Origin: Streptomyces caatingaensis | GTDB taxonomy: Bacteria > Actinomycetota > Actinomycetes > Streptomycetales > Streptomycetaceae | Direction: 5' to 3' | DNA: 64,000 nt | Assembly (NCBI RefSeq): GCF_001187435.1 | Contig: NZ_LFXA01000017.1 | Coordinates: 558,001 to 622,000 of the forward strand | Part shown: positions 35,242 through 44,124 of the stretch, piece by piece | Numbering within the stretch: position 1 is the first letter of the stretch | How the letters are laid out: the number at the start of each line of letters is the position of its first letter | The notes under the pieces: generated by a model | What the model saw: the letters and a program-made list of their open reading frames with translations, nothing else | Database searches by the model: none | Told to the model about the DNA's origin: nothing | Position numbers and translations under genes: made by a program

Positions 35242-36405
35242 ATGGACGCGGGGCTCAAGCGTGAGCTGGAGGAGAAGGTTCGCGCCGGCGAGCGGCTGAC
35301 CCGCGAGGACGGCATCGCGCTCTACGAGTCCGACGACCTCGCCTGGCTGGGCGGCCTGGCCCACGAGGTGCGCACGCGCAAGAACGGCGACACGGTGCTG
35401 TTCAACGTCAACCGGCACCTCAACATGACCAATGTGTGCACCGCCTCGTGCGCCTACTGCTCGTTCCAGCGCAAGCCGGGCGAGAAGGACGCGTACACGA
35501 TGCGCATCGAGGAGGCCGTCCGCCTGGCCAAGGCCATGGAGAACGAGCACCTCACCGAGCTGCACATCGTCAACGGCCTGCACCCCTCGCTGCCCTGGCG
35601 CTACTACCCGCGCTCGCTGCGGGCGCTCAAGGAGGCGCTGCCGCAGGTCTCCCTGAAGGCGTTCACCGCCACCGAGATCCACCACTTCGAGAAGATCTCG
35701 GGGATGCCCGCCTCCGAGATCCTCGACGAGCTGATCGACGCCGGTCTGGAGTCGCTGACCGGCGGCGGCGCCGAGATCTTCGACTGGGAGGTCCGGCAGC
35801 ACATCGTCGACCACGACACCCACTGGGAGGACTGGTCGCGCATCCACCGCCTCGCGCACGAGAAGGGCCTCAAGGGCCCGTGCACCATGCTCTACGGGCA
35901 CATCGAGGAGCCGCGCCACCGCGTGGACCACGTGCTGCGGCTGCGCGAGCTCCAGGATGAGACCGGCGGCTTCCAGGTCTTCATCCCGCTGCGCTACCAG
36001 CACGACTTCGTGGACATGAAGGACGGCAAGATCCGCAACCGGCTCCAGGCCCGGACCTCCATGGCCACCGGCGCCGAGGCGCTGAAGACCTTCGCCGTCT
36101 CCCGGCTGCTCTTCGACAACGTCCCGCACGTCAAGGTCTTCTGGGTCATGCACGGCCTCCAGACCGCGCAGCTCGCGCTCCAGCACGGCGCCGACGACAT
36201 GGACGGCTCGGTCGTCGAGTACAAGATCACGCACGACGCGGACAACTACGGCACGCCGAACAAGCTCACCCGCGACGACCTGCTGGAGCTGATCCGCGAC
36301 GCCGGCTTCCGCCCGGCCGAGCGCAACACCCGCTACGAGGTCATCCGCGAGTACGACGGCCCGGACCCCGACCGCCGCGAGTCGCCGCAGCCGATGCGGG
36401 TCTGA
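35242..36405 (+). CDS. mqnE: Aminofutalosine synthase MqnE (radical SAM)
   Basis: Joins the MqnA product 3-[(1-carboxyvinyl)oxy]benzoate with S-adenosylmethionine to give 6-amino-6-deoxyfutalosine. 387 residues with the radical SAM cluster motif CTASCAYC (Cys66, Cys70, Cys73) and TGGGAEIFDWEVRQHI and MLYGHIEEPRHRVDHVLRLRELQDETGGFQVFIPL, shared with MqnE and distinct from MqnC. A terminator with a T4 tail follows. It has its own promoter-like element, separate from the Lrp gene. Confidence 0.95.
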   Translation: MDAGLKRELEEKVRAGERLTREDGIALYESDDLAWLGGLAHEVRTRKNGDTVLFNVNRHLNMTNVCTASCAYCSFQRKPGEKDAYTMRIEEAVRLAKAMENEHLTELHIVNGLHPSLPWRYYPRSLRALKEALPQVSLKAFTATEIHHFEKISGMPASEILDELIDAGLESLTGGGAEIFDWEVRQHIVDHDTHWEDWSRIHRLAHEKGLKGPCTMLYGHIEEPRHRVDHVLRLRELQDETGGFQVFIPLRYQHDFVDMKDGKIRNRLQARTSMATGAEALKTFAVSRLLFDNVPHVKVFWVMHGLQTAQLALQHGADDMDGSVVEYKITHDADNYGTPNKLTRDDLLELIRDAGFRPAERNTRYEVIREYDGPDPDRRESPQPMRV

Positions 36406-36425
36406 GCGTCCGCGCGAGGTGACAG

Positions 36426-36450
36426 CCCCGGTGCCCGGCGCCGGGGTTTT
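36426..36450 (+). terminator. Intrinsic terminator of mqnE
   Basis: A 9-bp stem CCCCGGTGC / GCGCCGGGG (one T-G wobble) with a 3-nt loop, directly followed by TTTT. A classic form, rare among the other terminators in this window. Confidence 0.85.
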
Positions 36451-36488
36451 CCTTGCACCGGGGAAGACGTAATGGTTGCATCGCAGCC

Positions 36489-37004
36489 ATGCCTCTTACG
36501 TTCGTCCGTGACCCCCAGCTCACCCCCGGCCTCCGCGAGGAATTCTTCCGGCTCTGGTACGACGTCTCCCAGGCCGGCGGCGCCGTCGGCTTCATGGCGC
36601 CGGTGACCGCGGAGCAGATCCGCCCGTACGCCGAGGCGCACACCGCCAAGGTCGCGGCGGGCCGGGTGCGGATGCTGGCCGGGTTCGAGGACGGACGGCT
36701 GGCCGCCACCGCGTTCCTGCAGCCCAACGACGACTACAAGACGGCCCACTGGGCCACCGTCGTCCTGGTCATGGTGGACCCGGCGCTCCAGGGCGGCGGC
36801 CGCGGCCGGCAGCTCGTGGAGGAGGCCGTCGCCATGGCCCGGGACGCGGGGCTGGAGGCGCTGCGCCTGGAGGTGCGCGGCGGCACGGGCACCGAGCGCT
36901 TCTACGAGGGGTCCGGCTTCAAGGAGGTCGGACGGCTGCCCGCCGCCCTGCGGTTCGGCGACGACTACCGCGACGACATCGTCATGTGGCTCCCGCTCGC
37001 CTGA
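36489..37004 (+). CDS. GNAT-family N-acetyltransferase
   Basis: 171 residues with the acetyl-CoA-binding segment VVLVMVDPALQGGGRGRQLVEEAVAMARDAG (motif A, with the GGGRGR pyrophosphate loop at about 102-107) and LEVRGGTGTERFYEGSGFKEVGRLP (motif B). The acceptor is unknown. Twelve additional in-frame codons upstream of the ATG lack similarity and were not used. It lies between mqnE and a small membrane protein gene. Confidence 0.9.
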   Translation: MPLTFVRDPQLTPGLREEFFRLWYDVSQAGGAVGFMAPVTAEQIRPYAEAHTAKVAAGRVRMLAGFEDGRLAATAFLQPNDDYKTAHWATVVLVMVDPALQGGGRGRQLVEEAVAMARDAGLEALRLEVRGGTGTERFYEGSGFKEVGRLPAALRFGDDYRDDIVMWLPLA

Positions 37005-37069
37005 TCCACTGCTCGCCGTGCTTGACTGGTAGGGCCCGTTTGGTAGCCGCCTACGAAGAAGGTCCGTCC

Positions 37070-37366
37070 GTGAGTAGCCAGAACGTGAGTAGCCAGAAGT
37101 ACGCCTCGCTCCGCTACACCGCCCTGCGGTTCGGCCTGCTCGTCGCCAGCTTCGCCGTGGTCTGGGTGCTCTGCTACGCGGGCCTGATCCCGCTCGGCGT
37201 CGGCAACTCGAACCTCTTCTGGATGGTGCTGCTCGCCCTCGTCATCTCGGCCCCGCTGAGCTGGGTGCTGCTGCGCAGGCAGCGCGACGCCATGGCCGAG
37301 CAGGTCGCCCGGCGCGTGGACCGCACGAAGGCGCGGCTCTCGGCGAACGCGGGCCAGGAGGACTGA
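37070..37366 (+). CDS. DUF4229-family small membrane protein
   Basis: 98 residues, two membrane helices (about 17-37 and 43-64) and a basic, amphipathic C-terminal helix (LLRRQRDAMAEQVARRVDRTKARL). YTALRFGLLVASF and SNLFWMVLLALVISAPLSWVLLRRQRD are typical of DUF4229 proteins of actinomycetes. The GTG start has GAAGAAGG seven bases upstream. Function unknown; the menaquinone neighbours are suggestive only. A very strong terminator follows. Confidence 0.85.
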   Translation: MSSQNVSSQKYASLRYTALRFGLLVASFAVVWVLCYAGLIPLGVGNSNLFWMVLLALVISAPLSWVLLRRQRDAMAEQVARRVDRTKARLSANAGQED

Positions 37367-37431
37367 GCGCCCCGCCCGCACGGCGCGTCCGAGCAACGAA
37401 TCGGGAGCAAAAGGGCGTTTTTCATCACATC

Positions 37432-37483
37432 GCGCCGGTGGCCGGGCCGGGGAGCAGCCGCTCCCCGGCCCGGCCACCGGCGC
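37432..37483. terminator. Very long perfect terminator hairpin
   Basis: A 24-bp perfect inverted repeat (left arm 37432-37455, right arm 37460-37483) with a 4-nt loop AGCC, followed by TTT. It isolates the DUF4229 gene from the transporter unit downstream. Confidence 0.85.
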
Positions 37484-37505
37484 TTTCGCGTGTCAGGAAC
37501 GTGCC

Positions 37506-37532
37506 GGAACCCAAAGAGACCCTTTGGGTTCC
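37506..37532. promoter_or_regulatory. Palindromic operator overlapping a -35 element
   Basis: Perfect 11-bp arms GGAACCCAAAG / CTTTGGGTTCC with a 5-base spacer. The right arm contains TTGGGT, the predicted -35 of the leader-peptide promoter, so a bound protein would block RNA polymerase. The lack of a T run and the following promoter argue against a terminator. The regulator is not known; the TetR gene downstream has a different self-operator. Confidence 0.6.
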
Positions 37533-37553
37533 TCAAAGTTGCAGTGTTAACGT
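37524..37553 (+). promoter_or_regulatory. Predicted promoter of the leader peptide-transporter unit
   Basis: TTGGGT (37524-37529) and TAACGT (37548-37553) are 18 bases apart. The -10 ends six bases before the ATG of a 34-codon ORF, so the message probably begins at that ATG (leaderless). Confidence 0.5.
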
Positions 37554-37559
37554 ATCGAC

Positions 37560-37664
37560 ATGAAGACAGCAGCAGCGCACCGCCTCCCCATGGGTCCCGC
37601 GCTCGTGGCGCGCCTGCACGTCGATCTTTGCCGCCGTCCGTCCGCGGCCTGTTGCCGCCGCTGA
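37560..37664 (+). CDS. Cysteine-containing leader peptide upstream of the DAACS transporter
   Basis: 34-codon ORF ending ARLHVDLCRRPSAACCRR. The pattern R-x-HVDL-x-R-x-x-SA-x-C is that of the short attenuator leader peptides found before sulfur and amino-acid genes in Streptomyces, where scarcity of cysteinyl-tRNA stalls the ribosome. Three Cys codons occur, two of them adjacent at the end (TGT TGC). The ATG lies six bases after a -10-like element. A GC hairpin with a T5 tail sits between its stop and the transporter start. The reading is from sequence pattern; expression is unproven. Confidence 0.65.
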   Translation: MKTAAAHRLPMGPALVARLHVDLCRRPSAACCRR

Positions 37665-37705
37665 CCCGCACCATGCGGCCGGAGATCCCGCACGTACGGA
37701 CCTTC

Positions 37706-37725
37706 GGCGCCCCGCGCCCCTTTTT
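37706..37725 (+). terminator. Candidate attenuator terminator before the transporter gene
   Basis: Stem GGCGC / GCGCC with a CCC loop, two more C, then TTTTT, 41 bases after the leader-peptide stop and 27 bases before the transporter start. A GGCGCGCC within the leader ORF (37608-37615) could pair with either arm and act as antiterminator. Confidence 0.45.
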
Positions 37726-37752
37726 CGCCCCCCGTCTGTCCCGGAGTTTCCG

Positions 37753-39096
37753 TTGTCATCGACGCCCCCCGCCGCCACGGCCCCGTCCCGCGGGCCGCGG
37801 TCCTTCCCCGGCCGGATAGCCAAGGTGCCCTTCTGGGCCCAGATCCTCCTCGGTCTCGTCCTCGGTGCCCTCCTCGGCTGGGCCGCCCGCAGCGGCGACA
37901 TCGGCTGGCTGCAGACCACCCTGGACAAGATCGGCGACCTCTTCGTCCAGCTGCTGATGGTCGTGATCGCCCCGCTCGTCTTCTTCGCGATCCTCGTCTC
38001 GATCACCAATCTGCGGAACGTCTCCAACGCCGCCCGGCTGGCGACCCGCACCCTGCTCTGGTTCATGATCACGTCGCTGATCGCGGTCAGCATCGGCCTG
38101 GCGATCGGCCTGCTCACCGACCCCGGCGCGGGCACCGGCCTCACCGCGGCCGACGGCGGCGACCCCAAGAAGAAGGGCTCCTGGCTCGACTTCCTCACCG
38201 GGATCGTGCCCACCGACGTCATCACGCCGTTCACCCGGCTGAACGTGCTCCAGATCGTCTTCATGGCCGCCGTCGCCGGCGTCGCCGTCCTCCAGGTCGG
38301 CGAGAAGGCCAGGCCCCTGCTGACGCTGAGCGAGTCCGTGCTGGAGCTGCTCCAGAAGGTGCTGTGGTGGGTCATCCGGCTCGCCCCGCTGGGCAGCCTC
38401 GGCCTCGTCGGCCACGCCATCCACACGTACGGCTGGGACCTGATCGGCCAGTACGCCACCTTCACCGCCGACATCTACGTCGGCTGCGCCATCGTCCTCT
38501 TCGTCGTCTACCCGCTGCTGCTGGCCGGCTTCGCCAAGGTCAACCCGCTGCAGTTCTTCAAGGGCGCCTGGCCCGCCATCCAGCTGGGCTTCGTCTCCCG
38601 CTCCTCGGTCGGCACGATGCCGCTGACCCAGAAGGTCACCGAGCGCCTGGGCGTGCCCAAGGAGTACACCGCCTTCGCCGTGCCCTTCGGCTCGACGACC
38701 AAGATGGACGGCTGCGCCTCCATCTACCCGGCCATCGCCTCGATCTTCGTGGCGCAGGTCTTCGACGTGCCGCTGGACCTGCGGGACTACCTGCTCATCG
38801 CCTTCGTCTCGGTGATCGGATCCGCCGCCACCGCGGGCCTGACGGGCGCGACCGTGATGCTCACGCTGACGCTGTCGACGCTGGGCCTGCCGATGGCGGG
38901 CGTGGGCCTGCTGCTGGCCATCGACCCGATCGTGGACATGGTCCGGACGGCGACCAATGTCGCCGGCCAGTCGGTGGTGCCGATCATCGTGGCCTCGCGG
39001 GAGAAGATCCTCGACCGCACCGCCTACGACACCGTCTCCGCCTCCGGCCTGGACCGGGAGGAGACCGCGCGGCCGGCCGCCGTGACCGCGGCGTAA
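37753..39096 (+). CDS. Dicarboxylate/amino acid:cation symporter (DAACS family)
   Basis: 447-residue GltP/DctA/TcyP-type transporter with about eight helices and two re-entrant loops. Hallmarks are VGTMPLTQKV preceded by SRSS (serine-rich hairpin HP1), FAVPFGSTTKMDG (the NMDGT-like helix 7 motif) and IDPIVDMVRTATNVAGQ (helix 8 with the substrate-binding Asp and Asn). The start is TTG with GGAG six bases upstream. DAACS members carry C4-dicarboxylates, glutamate/aspartate or cystine; the cysteine leader upstream favours a sulfur amino acid but does not prove it. Confidence 0.93.
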   Translation: MSSTPPAATAPSRGPRSFPGRIAKVPFWAQILLGLVLGALLGWAARSGDIGWLQTTLDKIGDLFVQLLMVVIAPLVFFAILVSITNLRNVSNAARLATRTLLWFMITSLIAVSIGLAIGLLTDPGAGTGLTAADGGDPKKKGSWLDFLTGIVPTDVITPFTRLNVLQIVFMAAVAGVAVLQVGEKARPLLTLSESVLELLQKVLWWVIRLAPLGSLGLVGHAIHTYGWDLIGQYATFTADIYVGCAIVLFVVYPLLLAGFAKVNPLQFFKGAWPAIQLGFVSRSSVGTMPLTQKVTERLGVPKEYTAFAVPFGSTTKMDGCASIYPAIASIFVAQVFDVPLDLRDYLLIAFVSVIGSAATAGLTGATVMLTLTLSTLGLPMAGVGLLLAIDPIVDMVRTATNVAGQSVVPIIVASREKILDRTAYDTVSASGLDREETARPAAVTAA

Positions 39097-39134
39097 AACT
39101 TCGCCACCTGATCGTTACGGCCTGATGGCCACCC

Positions 39135-39162
39135 TTGACGTCCCTCCCCTCCGTGATATTAC
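39135..39162 (+). promoter_or_regulatory. Predicted tetR promoter
   Basis: TTGACG (39135-39140) and TATTAC (39157-39162) with a 16-base spacer, a close match to the vegetative consensus. It begins 38 bases after the transporter stop. Confidence 0.65.
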
Positions 39163-39173
39163 CTGCCGGTAAT
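39158..39173. promoter_or_regulatory. TetR-type operator
   Basis: The perfect inverted repeat ATTACC-TGCC-GGTAAT overlaps the -10 element of the tetR promoter, the usual position for autorepression by a TetR protein. Confidence 0.65.
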
Positions 39174-39200
39174 GTAGCGGGGGCGGAGGGATGTTTCGTT

Positions 39201-39866
39201 GTGACCACTGCACATGTGACCACCGCGCGGACCAAACCCAAGGCCAGACGGATGCCCCGTGAGGTCCGCGAGCGGCAGATGCTCGACGCGGCCGTCCGCG
39301 TCTTCGCGCGGCGCGGCTACGGCGCGGCCTCCATGGACGAGATCGCGGAGCTGGCCGGGGCGTCCAAGCCGCTCGTCTACCTCTATCTGAACTCGAAGGA
39401 GGACCTCTTCACCGCCTGCGTCCGGCGCGAGGCGGACGTGCTCCTCGCCGCCGTCCGCGCCGCGGTGCGGCCCGAGGACCCGGCCGAGCGCCGACTGTGG
39501 AACGGCCTGCGCGCCTTCTTCGCGCACACGGCCGAGCACCCGGAGGGCTGGGCGGTGCTCAGCCGCCAGGCCCGCTCCTACGGCGAGCCCTTCGCCGGCC
39601 TCGTCGCGGAGCTGCGCGAGGGCGTCGTCGACATCATCGTCCGGCTGATCGAGGAGGCGGCCGGCACGGAGTCCCTGGACGGGTGCGAGGCGTCGGGCCT
39701 GGCGTACGCGCTGGTGGGCGCGGCCGAGTCGCTCGCGGACCGGGCGACCTGCCCGGAGGCGGACGCCCCCGCGGCGAGGGACGCCGCGGCGACGCTGATG
39801 AACGTGGCCTGGGTGGGCCTGGAGAATCTGGTGAACGGCCGGCGCTGGGGGGTGGTCAGGGCCTGA
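39201..39866 (+). CDS. TetR/AcrR-family transcriptional regulator
   Basis: 221 residues. The DNA-binding domain covers about 18-65 (REVRERQMLDAAVRVFARRGYGAASMDEIAELAGASKPLVYLYLNSKEDLF); the C-terminal ligand domain is all-helical with a partly conserved TetR_C fold. The GTG at 39201 (GGAGGG ten bases upstream) is chosen because the upstream in-frame TTG lies in the promoter -35. It probably represses itself via the adjacent palindrome and perhaps the transporter upstream. No ligand can be inferred. Confidence 0.9.
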   Translation: MTTAHVTTARTKPKARRMPREVRERQMLDAAVRVFARRGYGAASMDEIAELAGASKPLVYLYLNSKEDLFTACVRREADVLLAAVRAAVRPEDPAERRLWNGLRAFFAHTAEHPEGWAVLSRQARSYGEPFAGLVAELREGVVDIIVRLIEEAAGTESLDGCEASGLAYALVGAAESLADRATCPEADAPAARDAAATLMNVAWVGLENLVNGRRWGVVRA

Positions 39867-40048
39867 CGAGAAGATCGTCGCAGCCGCAAACACACTGAAT
39901 TTCGGCCGAACGGGTGTCCGGGAAATCGAGGCACTGTACGAAATGCGTCACGATGCCGACGGCCGAGGTGCCCGGGGGAATGCGACGGGCACGTGGAGAA
40001 AACGTGAATTCCCTGTTCCCGCCGGGTGCGGCCGGCCCGGCAAACGGC
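39867..40048. other. Intergenic region, no gene seen
   Basis: About 180 bases between the tetR stop and the cold-shock terminator. Short frames exist but show no coding bias or ribosome sites. Nothing else recognised. Confidence 0.5.
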
Positions 40049-40077
40049 AGGAGCCCCGTCCGTGGGACGGGGCTCCT
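40049..40077 (-). terminator. Terminator of the cold-shock gene
   Basis: Perfect 13-bp inverted repeat AGGAGCCCCGTCC / GGACGGGGCTCCT with a 3-nt loop, located 39 bases past the stop of the leftward cold-shock gene. Confidence 0.75.
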
Positions 40078-40115
40078 TGGGGTGCTGCATCAGCCGCGAC
40101 GCGACCGCTCCCAGT

Positions 40116-41499
<1,384 letters not shown>

Positions 41500-41506
41500 G
41501 AACGGC

Positions 41507-41544
41507 CGGAGCCCCGGCCCCCGTCGACGGGGGCCGGGGCTCCG
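41507..41544. terminator. Terminator palindrome after mqnA
   Basis: A 38-base perfect palindrome (17-bp arms starting CGGAGCCCCGG around a central TCGA) between the converging mqnA and esterase genes. It should work in both directions. Confidence 0.8.
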
Positions 41545-41563
41545 CGGTGCGCGGCGCGGGGCG

Positions 41564-42661
41564 TCAGCCGACCGGCTTCTGCATGTGCTCGCTGATCCAC
41601 TGGATCAGGCCGCCGGTCTCCATGTTGGGCACGTACGTCTTGGCGTTGTGCTCGCCGTTCTGGATGACGTAGTACTTCGACTTCACCGGGCCCTTGTTGC
41701 CGTACTTGGCGACGAAGGCGTCGATCGGGGGCTTGACCGGCTCCTTGGCGCCGACCTGGAGGGCCAGGTAGACCTCCGGGCCGCCCTTGGCGATCAGCCG
41801 CTTGGCGAGCACCTTGGAGTTGTTGTCGGCCTGCTCCTTCTCGTGGCCCTTCCACAGGCGGGAGTCGGGGACGATGTCCGGGCCGGAGGCGATGACGGCC
41901 TTGAACTTGTCCGGCTTCTGCAGCACGGCCTTGAGGCCCGCGGTGCCGCCCGTGGAGGAGCCCATGAAGGCCCAGCCGTCACGGGACTTGATCGTCCGGA
42001 AGTTCTCCTTGATCAGCTGCGGGACGTCCTCGGTGAGCCAGGTGCCCATCTTCGGCTGGCCGGGGATGTCGCTGCCGTCCCAGTACAGGCCCGCCTTGGG
42101 GTCGTGCGGGTCCTTGTCGTGGTTCTCCGGGTTGAGCACCGGCATCGCGATGATGAACGGCAGGCTCTTGCCCTCCTCCGACCACTTCTGGACCGACGAC
42201 TGGAGCTTGAGGTCCGTGCCCATCCAGTAGTTGTTCGGGAAGCCGGCGCCGCCGGGGAGCGCGATCAGGACGGGGAAGCCCTTGTCCTTGTACGCGGGGT
42301 CGTCGTACTGCTTGGGGGCCCAGACCCACACCTTGCCGGTGAAGCCGGACTTCTTGCCGGTGTACGTCGTGACGGCGATCTTGGTGCCGTTCTCCGGGAC
42401 CGTGCCGGAGATCTTGAAGCCGGCGTCCGGGCCGAGCGGCATCAGGGCCTTCGACCCCTCCTTCTGCGGCCCGCCCTTGCCGTCGTTCGCGCCGAAGCTG
42501 ATCGCCTCGCCCTTGTCCGAGAAGACCTCGAAGTAGTCGAGGACCGGGTAGGCGATCGCGCCGAGCAGGGCTATGCACACCGCGACCAGGGTCCAGCGCT
42601 TGGCGCGGGAGGCCCGGCGACGGCCCCGGGATTGGTAGGCACCGTTGGTCAACTGGCTCAT
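41564..42661 (-). CDS. Membrane-anchored alpha/beta-hydrolase (esterase D-like), copy 1
   Basis: 365 residues: a short basic cytoplasmic N-terminus (RGRRRASRAKRW), one membrane helix (about 23-42), then an extracytoplasmic alpha/beta-hydrolase. The nucleophile elbow is GSSTGG in WAFMGSSTGGTAGLKAVL, and NGEHNAKTY near the C-terminus supplies the catalytic His. Related proteins are annotated as putative esterase or antigen 85-like; the substrate is unknown. It is a tandem paralogue of the next gene, with long identical stretches (for example TYTGKKSGFTGKVWVWAPKQY). Translation is probably coupled to a 13-codon upstream ORF ending in ATGA. Confidence 0.88.
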   Translation of the reverse strand: MSQLTNGAYQSRGRRRASRAKRWTLVAVCIALLGAIAYPVLDYFEVFSDKGEAISFGANDGKGGPQKEGSKALMPLGPDAGFKISGTVPENGTKIAVTTYTGKKSGFTGKVWVWAPKQYDDPAYKDKGFPVLIALPGGAGFPNNYWMGTDLKLQSSVQKWSEEGKSLPFIIAMPVLNPENHDKDPHDPKAGLYWDGSDIPGQPKMGTWLTEDVPQLIKENFRTIKSRDGWAFMGSSTGGTAGLKAVLQKPDKFKAVIASGPDIVPDSRLWKGHEKEQADNNSKVLAKRLIAKGGPEVYLALQVGAKEPVKPPIDAFVAKYGNKGPVKSKYYVIQNGEHNAKTYVPNMETGGLIQWISEHMQKPVG

Positions 42662-42699
42662 CCTGTCCCTCTGGACGTGTCTCCTGTCCCGAAGGACAT
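42658..42699 (-). CDS. 13-codon upstream ORF of esterase copy 1
   Basis: Starts at an ATG within the conserved GTCATGTCCTTCGGG and encodes MSFGTGDTSRGTG. Its TGA overlaps the esterase ATG (ATGA). The neighbouring paralogue has a matching ORF of the same length. No ribosome site is obvious upstream, so translation is unproven. Confidence 0.35.
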   Translation of the reverse strand: MSFGTGDTSRGTG

Positions 42700-42741
42700 G
42701 ACGGTCGGTCTACCGCGTTCGGTACGCGCTCTCCACCGCGA

Positions 42742-43860
42742 TCAGGAGGCGGGGACCGGCCCCACCATCTGGTCGCTGATCCACTTGATGCTGCCCTCGT
42801 CCATGCCCTTCACATAGCTCTTGGCGTTGTGCGAACCGCCCTGGATGACCTGGAGGTGGGTGTGGATGGGGCCCTTGTTGCCATAGGTGGCGATGTACTT
42901 GTCGACCTTGGGCTTCACGGATCCCTCCAGCGTGCCGTACTGGAACGCGAGGTAGACCTCCGGGCCGCCCTTGGCGATGAGCTGCTTCGAGAGCACCTCG
43001 GGGTTGTTCGCCGCCTTCTCCTTCGGGTGGCCGTTCCACAGGCGGGAGTCGGGGACGATGTCCGGGCCGGAGGCGATGACGGCCTTGAACTTGTCGGGGT
43101 GCTTCAGCACGGCCTTGAGGCCCGCGAAGCCGCCGGTGGAGGAGCCCATGAAGGCCCAGCCGTCACGGGACTTGATCGTCCGGAAGTTCTCCTTGATCAG
43201 CTGCGGGACGTCCTCGGTGAGCCAGGTGCCCATCTTGGGCTGGCCCGGGATGTCACTGCCGTCCCAGTACAGGGGGTCGGCGTTCTGCGGGTTGAGGACC
43301 GGCATCGCGATGATGAAGGGCTTGCTCTTGCCCTCCTTCGACCACTTCGCGACGCTCGACTCCAGGCCGAGGTCGGTGCCCATCCAGTAGTTGACGGGGA
43401 AGCCGGGGCCGCCGGGGAGGGCGATCAGCACCGGGAAGCCGCTGTTCCTGTACTGCTCTTCCTTGTACTGCTTGGGGGCCCAGACCCACACCTTGCCGGT
43501 GAAGCCGGACTTCTTGCCGGTGTAGGTCACGACGCCGATCTCGGTGCCGTCGCTCAGCGTGTTCGCGTTCTTGAACGCGGCCGCGGGGCCGGTGGGCATC
43601 GCGACCTTGGAGTCGGCGGCCGGCTTGGCGCCGTCGTTGCCGCCGGCCTGGCCGCCGCCGGTGCCGTTCGCGGGGATGTCCTGGCCGAAGCTCACGGGTT
43701 CCCCCTTGCGGGAGAACGGGCCGATCTCGAAGTACTTCAGCACTCCGCCGGTGATCAGCCCGAGCACAGCTATGGAGGCCACCACTATGGTCCAGCGTTT
43801 GCCGCGGGAGGTCCTGCGGCGGCCCTGGGAGCGGTAGGCCCCGTTGGCTGAGTGCGTCAT
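42742..43860 (-). CDS. Membrane-anchored alpha/beta-hydrolase (esterase D-like), copy 2
   Basis: 372 residues with the same layout as copy 1: basic N-terminus, membrane helix (about 23-42), Gly/Asn/Ala-rich linker (about 62-80), hydrolase domain with nucleophile elbow GSSTGG and C-terminal GGSHNAKSY. Segments such as SDIPGQPKMGTWLTEDVPQL are identical between the copies, indicating a recent duplication or gene conversion. The much longer open frame reaching to 45306 is antisense to mqnC. GGAG stands seven bases before the ATG. No function beyond esterase or acyltransferase can be given. Confidence 0.88.
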   Translation of the reverse strand: MTHSANGAYRSQGRRRTSRGKRWTIVVASIAVLGLITGGVLKYFEIGPFSRKGEPVSFGQDIPANGTGGGQAGGNDGAKPAADSKVAMPTGPAAAFKNANTLSDGTEIGVVTYTGKKSGFTGKVWVWAPKQYKEEQYRNSGFPVLIALPGGPGFPVNYWMGTDLGLESSVAKWSKEGKSKPFIIAMPVLNPQNADPLYWDGSDIPGQPKMGTWLTEDVPQLIKENFRTIKSRDGWAFMGSSTGGFAGLKAVLKHPDKFKAVIASGPDIVPDSRLWNGHPKEKAANNPEVLSKQLIAKGGPEVYLAFQYGTLEGSVKPKVDKYIATYGNKGPIHTHLQVIQGGSHNAKSYVKGMDEGSIKWISDQMVGPVPAS

Positions 43861-43898
43861 CGCGTCGCTCCGGACGATTCTGCTGCCCCGAAGGACAT
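43857..43898 (-). CDS. 13-codon upstream ORF of esterase copy 2
   Basis: Encodes MSFGAAESSGATR, with its TGA overlapping the esterase ATG (ATGA), exactly as in copy 1 although most of the bases between have diverged. It may couple or attenuate translation; it is not shown to be expressed. Confidence 0.35.
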   Translation of the reverse strand: MSFGAAESSGATR

Positions 43899-44124
43899 GA
43901 CGGTTCGGTTTGTTCCGTCCTAGGGGATGGGCAAATGCGGGAGGCGGGTTCCTGGGACGGCTCATGAATTGAGTCATAGGCTGAAAATCGGCTCCGGCGG
44001 GGCGGGTGCGACGAGGGCCGGGGCGGGGCGGGAAGACCCCCGGGCCGACCCCTCGGCCGTGGCCGCCCACCCCGGCCGCGTACGCTGGATCGGACCTTAC
44101 GAAACCCCTCCGAAGGGACGCACG

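Noticed and set aside
37506-37532. Palindrome read as an intrinsic terminator
   Set aside because: No T run follows, a far stronger terminator lies just upstream, and the right arm coincides with a -35 element, so an operator is more likely.
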